Assembly (NCBI GenBank): GCA_011524675.1
Contig: WTJX01000020.1
Location: forward strand, 1-9,436
Source of the DNA: Cytophagales bacterium
Lineage (GTDB): Bacteria; Bacteroidota; Bacteroidia; Cytophagales; JAAEPT01
Direction: 5' to 3'
Length of the DNA: 9,436 nt
Part shown: positions 5,704 through 9,436 of the stretch, piece after piece
Numbering within the stretch: the first letter of the stretch is position 1
Layout: each line of letters starts with the position of its first letter
Translations under genes and position numbers: made by a program
Notes under the pieces: model-generated
The model's database searches: none
What the model saw: only the letters and a program-made list of their open reading frames with translations
What the model was told of the DNA's origin: nothing

Positions 5704-7153
5704 AAACCTACTAATAGCGATAGCCGTCGTTTTACAGCTCTCTCCTGCCCTTGCGGAACATCACGCCAATCAATATCATATTGATCCTAGTGTAGTTCTT
5801 AAAAAAGGGATCAACAAACCTTGTGGCGCAGTATCTGCATGGCTCAGGGATTCTGCGGATAGACGAGACCTGAAACCACAACTTAAAGAATTAGGCCTAG
5901 GGGCATTACGCTTCCCAGGAGGGCATGTTTCCGACCTCTATCTTTGGCATGACATTGACGCAGGAAGCCCCCATGATGGATTGAAGCAAAAGGTTGCAAC
6001 ACCGCATTGTTTTTTAGCGAATACAAATAGGTGGGGATGGGGGATCAATCCGGATTTATCCATGAAAGGTGACACCATGGATTTTGATGAGTTCATGGAG
6101 ACTTGTCAGGCGATTGGAGCCGAACCATTAGTCGTTGTTAACGTTCTTTCATATAAATACAAAAAGGGGCCAACTTTAGATAAACTTGTAAAAACGGCAG
6201 CCCAATGGGTCAAATACGCAAAAGAGAAAGGCTACAAAGTTGGCTACTGGCAAATTGGCAATGAAATCGACCACCACCGCGACATCATCTCTAGAGACGA
6301 GTATCTTGAGGTTTACCAAAGATTCGTGAGAGCGATGAAGGCCGAGGATCCAACGATTAAAACCAGCTTCGGTATCATCGGACGAGCCGACTACTACCGA
6401 GAGTTCTTAAAGGCTTCAAAGGATGAAGGGCTTGTCGACTTTTTATCAGCACACCAATATTTGCATAATATTTCAGATAAAATGACCACCTATGAAGACT
6501 GGTCTAATTTTAACGGGAGATTAGCATACAACATCCCAACCGTAGTACGTTTCAGTAAACAGTATGGAAACTTACCTATCCTAATCACCGAAACAAATGC
6601 TTGGGGAAAAAGAGAACTTTTAGAAGGCCGAGCGACAAACGACTGGGGTAAATCCTTGTGCTGGTTCGATCTATTAATGGAACTAGTGGTAGCACCTAAC
6701 GTGCAGTGTGCATACTACTGGTCAACAACCAACCTATGGAATCGAGGTAAAAACGGACCTTCCGAGCTATGCTTCGCCCTAATTGACGACGAAGGGGCGT
6801 TCACGAACCGAGCTTATGTCTCTAAGTTAGTTAACGATTTTGCAGTCGGCGATTTAATCAAGACCAATAGCCAAAACAAAAAGCAACCTGTATTTGCTTT
6901 TCACAATAAGAATAAGAACGAAATCAACTTATTGATTTCCAACAAAAAAGGAACTTCTGTACCCATGGAATATTTTGTAAAAGGAGTTGCAGAGGGAGCT
7001 ACATTCAACTTGAAAACTTTGAGCGCTAAATCTCCAGGAGATTTCGATCACACTAAAACCAAACATAAATTAAAAACTGATAATGGAAGCTTAAGCGTCC
7101 AGCTACCACCCTTTTCAATTAACGCCATAAACATCAATTTAGAAAAAAAATAA
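5696..7153 (+). CDS. Secreted clan GH-A-like glycoside hydrolase (family unassigned, GH51-like motifs)
   Basis: This is a 485-aa exported protein. The signal peptide is residues 1-20 (hydrophobic LLIAIAVVL, cleavage after ALA before EHH). The body reads like a TIM-barrel glycosidase of clan GH-A. It has LGALRFPGGHVSDLY near 68-82, comparable to the R-[FY]-PGG element of alpha-L-arabinofuranosidases. YWQIGNEIDHH puts the candidate acid/base at N189-E190. SAHQY lies near 251-255, and PILITETNAWG carries the candidate nucleophile E299. The separation of about 109 residues between the two glutamates suits a retaining GH-A enzyme. From about residue 385 a C-terminal beta-rich domain (NEINLLISNKKG; ending PPFSINAININLEKK) resembles the accessory beta-sandwich found after such barrels. 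The substrate cannot be read from sequence. Coupling to the sulfatase suggests a sulfated marine glycan. It could be GH51, GH39/GH30-like or an uncatalogued GH-A family. Confidence 0.82.
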   Translation: MNKNLLIAIAVVLQLSPALAEHHANQYHIDPSVVLKKGINKPCGAVSAWLRDSADRRDLKPQLKELGLGALRFPGGHVSDLYLWHDIDAGSPHDGLKQKVATPHCFLANTNRWGWGINPDLSMKGDTMDFDEFMETCQAIGAEPLVVVNVLSYKYKKGPTLDKLVKTAAQWVKYAKEKGYKVGYWQIGNEIDHHRDIISRDEYLEVYQRFVRAMKAEDPTIKTSFGIIGRADYYREFLKASKDEGLVDFLSAHQYLHNISDKMTTYEDWSNFNGRLAYNIPTVVRFSKQYGNLPILITETNAWGKRELLEGRATNDWGKSLCWFDLLMELVVAPNVQCAYYWSTTNLWNRGKNGPSELCFALIDDEGAFTNRAYVSKLVNDFAVGDLIKTNSQNKKQPVFAFHNKNKNEINLLISNKKGTSVPMEYFVKGVAEGATFNLKTLSAKSPGDFDHTKTKHKLKTDNGSLSVQLPPFSINAININLEKK

Positions 7154-8026
7154 ATGAAATTAGAAAACATGTATAAAAAAGTACTGACATGCTGTTTATT
7201 AGTAATAGCTTCCATTTTCACGGTATCTTGTAAAGGAGCTCATAGTAAAAAAATTCTTTATGTCGATCACGAACCTGGGAACTACCACTTAACCGTACCC
7301 CAGAAGCACGCCTTCATGGAAATGGCAGCCGAACAAGGTTGGGAGGTCACTAACTTAACAGGAACGGATGAGCAAGTTGTAGAGAGTTTAGCCGCATCTG
7401 ATTTCGCCGAAGGTTATGACCTCGTAGTGTATAATATTTGTGTAGCCAAGTCTGATAACCTAATTGCTGCTCATAATGTCATTCGTCAAACGGAAGAGTT
7501 AGGAGTTCCAGCTTTAGTCATTCACGGAACGTTGCATAGTTTTTGGCCAACTTTCAAAATGGGAGATACTCAAGTTCCAGGTCAGCCAGCAAAAGCAAAA
7601 ACGAGTCAAAAACTGCTTGATAAGTGGGAGACAATGAAGCCTGGAGAGACATTTCCAGCTTGGTCAAGATTTACTGGAATTGCTTCATTCAAGCATGGTC
7701 CGCGTAAACCAATAGAGATCCGCTCCACTGAAGTTAGTCATTTTATAACGGAGGGCTTTAAACCCTTCCGATCAGGTAAAAACTCGGAACTTTATAACAA
7801 TGCGATTACTCCTCAGGACTCTCCTAATTCGGTGGTCTTACTGGAGGGATATCAAAATGTGAATAAGAATAGAGTAGATTCGGCTGCCGTTCTTTGGGAG
7901 CACCCATTGGGCGAATCAAAAGTAGTGGTGTTTAGTTTAGGTCACGATATGATTGAATGGCAACAGCCAGAAGTACTAAATATTATAAGTAACAGTGTTA
8001 ATTACCTACTAGGTGCGAATAAGTAG
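7154..8026 (+). CDS. ThuA-like domain lipoprotein
   Basis: This 290-aa protein starts at the ATG directly abutting the previous TAA (7151-7153). A second ATG at 7169 (MYKKVLTCCLL) is an equally good signal-peptide start. A hydrophobic segment ends in TVSC with C26 as a likely lipidated cysteine, so it is probably a membrane-anchored exported protein. The rest resembles the ThuA-like fold (class I glutamine-amidotransferase-like): KKILYVDHEPGNYH, a YDLVVYNICVAKSDN strand near 89-103, PALVIHGTLHSFWPTF (about 119-134), and a C-terminal VVVFSLGHDMIEWQQP (about 258-273) followed by NIISNSVNYLLG. ThuA-like proteins are linked to sugar utilisation, often by association only, and no catalytic activity can be assigned here. 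It is the third gene of the + strand run, so a role on the same glycan is likely but inferred. Confidence 0.82.
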   Translation: MKLENMYKKVLTCCLLVIASIFTVSCKGAHSKKILYVDHEPGNYHLTVPQKHAFMEMAAEQGWEVTNLTGTDEQVVESLAASDFAEGYDLVVYNICVAKSDNLIAAHNVIRQTEELGVPALVIHGTLHSFWPTFKMGDTQVPGQPAKAKTSQKLLDKWETMKPGETFPAWSRFTGIASFKHGPRKPIEIRSTEVSHFITEGFKPFRSGKNSELYNNAITPQDSPNSVVLLEGYQNVNKNRVDSAAVLWEHPLGESKVVVFSLGHDMIEWQQPEVLNIISNSVNYLLGANK

Positions 8027-8049
8027 TAAGCGCTATTCCTTATTGTGAT

Positions 8050-9436
8050 ATGAATCGTCGTGATTTTTTATGCTTTGCATCCCTCATTGGGATGCTTGGT
8101 GTCGTTTTGGGGTCTGATCGAATTTCCCCAGCTGAAATCGATCAAGTATGGGGGGAGTCCTACCAAGAGCAAAGATCTAAGATTACTGGAAAGGTTACTT
8201 TTTTAGATGAATCGGATCCCGTATTGCTGAGACGATTATACCTCACCGCTATTGGAAGGATACCAACCGATAAAGAATTGTCCTCATATTTGGATTCTAA
8301 TGATAAAAACAGATGGAATAATGAAGTCGACCGTCTTCTAGATTCTGAGGGGTGGGTCAGTCATATGTCAAATTGGTTTGCGGACGTTTTGCGAATGTCT
8401 GATGTTACCAATAATATTAAAATGATGACCGGTCATTGGCGGTCTGAGGTTTGGAGAAAAAATAAAACTTGGGATAGCGTAGTTCGTGAAATGCTATTAG
8501 CTGAAGGTAGCGTTTGGGAGAATCCAGCCACCTTCATGAATATACGTGTGGCAACAATGCCTAATGCTGAAACCGGATTGTTAATGAGAACCTTAACGGG
8601 AACGACCATTGAATGTGCTCAGTGTCACGACCACCCCTTCGAGGATTGGACCCAAGAGGAATTTTATGAACTGGCTGCCTTCTGGTCAGGAAATAAAATT
8701 AAGCGAGGACTTCCTGATTGGAGAAAGGGTTATAAAGATGCCATCGAGGACTTTAAAGTTAAATATGACCGGGAAAATACTGGGAATTTATTTAAGTATC
8801 TTAGAGAAGACATTTTATCTAAAAGTTATGCCGTTAACTTAGAGGCAGGTCGATTGAAAGTTCCAGAGGACTATCGAGGCTCTGAATATGAAAAAGGAGA
8901 CTATGTAGGAGCCAGAACTCCGTATGGTGAATCACTGAAGTTCCCTGCAGATAAAGCCAGCCAACATGTACTAGAATCGTTTGCAGATTGGATGGCTTCT
9001 CCAAACAATGTTCAATTCAGCTCCGTAATCACAAACAGGATGTGGAAACGTATATATGGATTCCCTCTCTACACACCGATTGATAAATATGTAAAATGGA
9101 ATAAAAGTGACTACCCCGCACTTGGTGCCGTTGCTCAGCAACTGATGCTCGAAAAGGAGTTTGATCTGAAAGCTTTTCAGCGAGTTTTGTTAAAAACAAA
9201 AGCATTCAGATTAAAATCTAGTTCAAAGCTGATGAGTCCTGAGAAGTTGTTGGCGTTTAGACCCGTATTAAGAATGAGTGCAGAACAAATATGGGACTCA
9301 TTACTAGCTTTACGTGTTACAGACCCAGATAAAACTGAAAAGTTATCTCCAACAGGTGAGTTCTACCTAAAGTATTACCAGCAAAAAGAATTAACAGGAT
9401 TAAAGATCAGCGACTTGTATGCAGCTTCTACAAATG
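8050..9436 (+). CDS. DUF1549/DUF1553 (PSCyt2/PSD1) heme-motif protein, 3' end off window
   Basis: The frame is open from ATG 8050 to the end of the window (462 codons plus one base), so the C-terminus is missing. The start follows the previous stop by 23 bases. The N-terminus MNRRDFLCFASLIGMLGVVLG resembles a twin-arginine (RRDFL) signal, though no clear AxA cleavage site follows. The DUF1549 region begins near D56 (DPVLLRRLYLTAIGRIPT) and contains CAQCHDHPFEDW (C189, C192, H193; CAQCH at 8614-8628), the family's heme-c-like motif. The DUF1553 region starts near 315 (MASPNNVQFSSVITNRMWKRIYG), with EFDLKAFQRVLLKTKAFRL and RPVLRMSAEQIWDSLLAL further on. No N-terminal PSCyt1 domain is present. 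These proteins are widespread in PVC bacteria and of unknown biochemical function; in many genomes a DUF1501 gene follows, which cannot be checked here. Confidence 0.9.
   Translation, partial: MNRRDFLCFASLIGMLGVVLGSDRISPAEIDQVWGESYQEQRSKITGKVTFLDESDPVLLRRLYLTAIGRIPTDKELSSYLDSNDKNRWNNEVDRLLDSEGWVSHMSNWFADVLRMSDVTNNIKMMTGHWRSEVWRKNKTWDSVVREMLLAEGSVWENPATFMNIRVATMPNAETGLLMRTLTGTTIECAQCHDHPFEDWTQEEFYELAAFWSGNKIKRGLPDWRKGYKDAIEDFKVKYDRENTGNLFKYLREDILSKSYAVNLEAGRLKVPEDYRGSEYEKGDYVGARTPYGESLKFPADKASQHVLESFADWMASPNNVQFSSVITNRMWKRIYGFPLYTPIDKYVKWNKSDYPALGAVAQQLMLEKEFDLKAFQRVLLKTKAFRLKSSSKLMSPEKLLAFRPVLRMSAEQIWDSLLALRVTDPDKTEKLSPTGEFYLKYYQQKELTGLKISDLYAASTN

Noticed and set aside
8609..8842. Open frame of 77 codons on the + strand in another frame
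   Set aside because: It overlaps the DUF1549 frame across its conserved CAQCH motif and has no features of its own.

Overview
The window looks like marine PVC-superphylum DNA, most plausibly Lentisphaerota (Lentisphaera-like), with Verrucomicrobiota or Planctomycetota as alternatives. The evidence is the gene set rather than any marker gene: a PVC-type CxxCH heme-motif protein with an NPCBM domain, a DUF1549/DUF1553 (PSCyt2/PSD1) protein, a secreted formylglycine sulfatase, and an ECF sigma factor paired with a membrane Ser/Thr kinase. Base composition is moderate (low 40s % G+C by eye), which fits Lentisphaera better than most high-GC planctomycetes. No RNA gene, insertion sequence, CRISPR array or attachment site was seen.

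Layout. (1) Bases 1-1452, + strand: C-terminal 483 codons of a large NPCBM / HEAT-like / cytochrome-c-like protein whose start lies off the left edge. (2) A 10-bp-stem hairpin at 1463-1487 sits at the junction with the convergent gene. (3) Bases 3989-1472, - strand: a two-gene operon, ECF sigma factor then a one-TM protein kinase, overlapping by 11 bases. (4) Bases 3990-4101: a 112-bp divergent intergenic region holding the only obvious promoter space. (5) Bases 4102-9436, + strand: a tightly packed run of sulfatase, clan GH-A-like glycoside hydrolase, ThuA-like lipoprotein and DUF1549/DUF1553 protein (right end cut by the window). The junctions are an 8-base overlap, a 0-base gap and a 23-base gap.

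How the genes may work together (inference). The four + strand genes all carry export signals or candidate export signals and look like a small degradation cluster for a sulfated polysaccharide: the sulfatase removes sulfate esters, the glycosidase cleaves the backbone or side chains, and the ThuA-like and heme-motif proteins have unproven roles in sugar or redox chemistry. The divergent sigma/kinase pair is a candidate regulator: a cytoplasmic kinase, a membrane anchor and a presumably extracytoplasmic C-terminal domain could sense a signal and control the sigma factor.

The most interesting item is the kinase. It lacks the usual beta-3 VAIK lysine (it reads VAYA) but has a lysine in the glycine-rich loop at exactly the position used by eukaryotic WNK kinases. 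It also has HLD in place of HRD and DWG in place of DFG. None of the six starts inside the window has a recognisable Shine-Dalgarno sequence.
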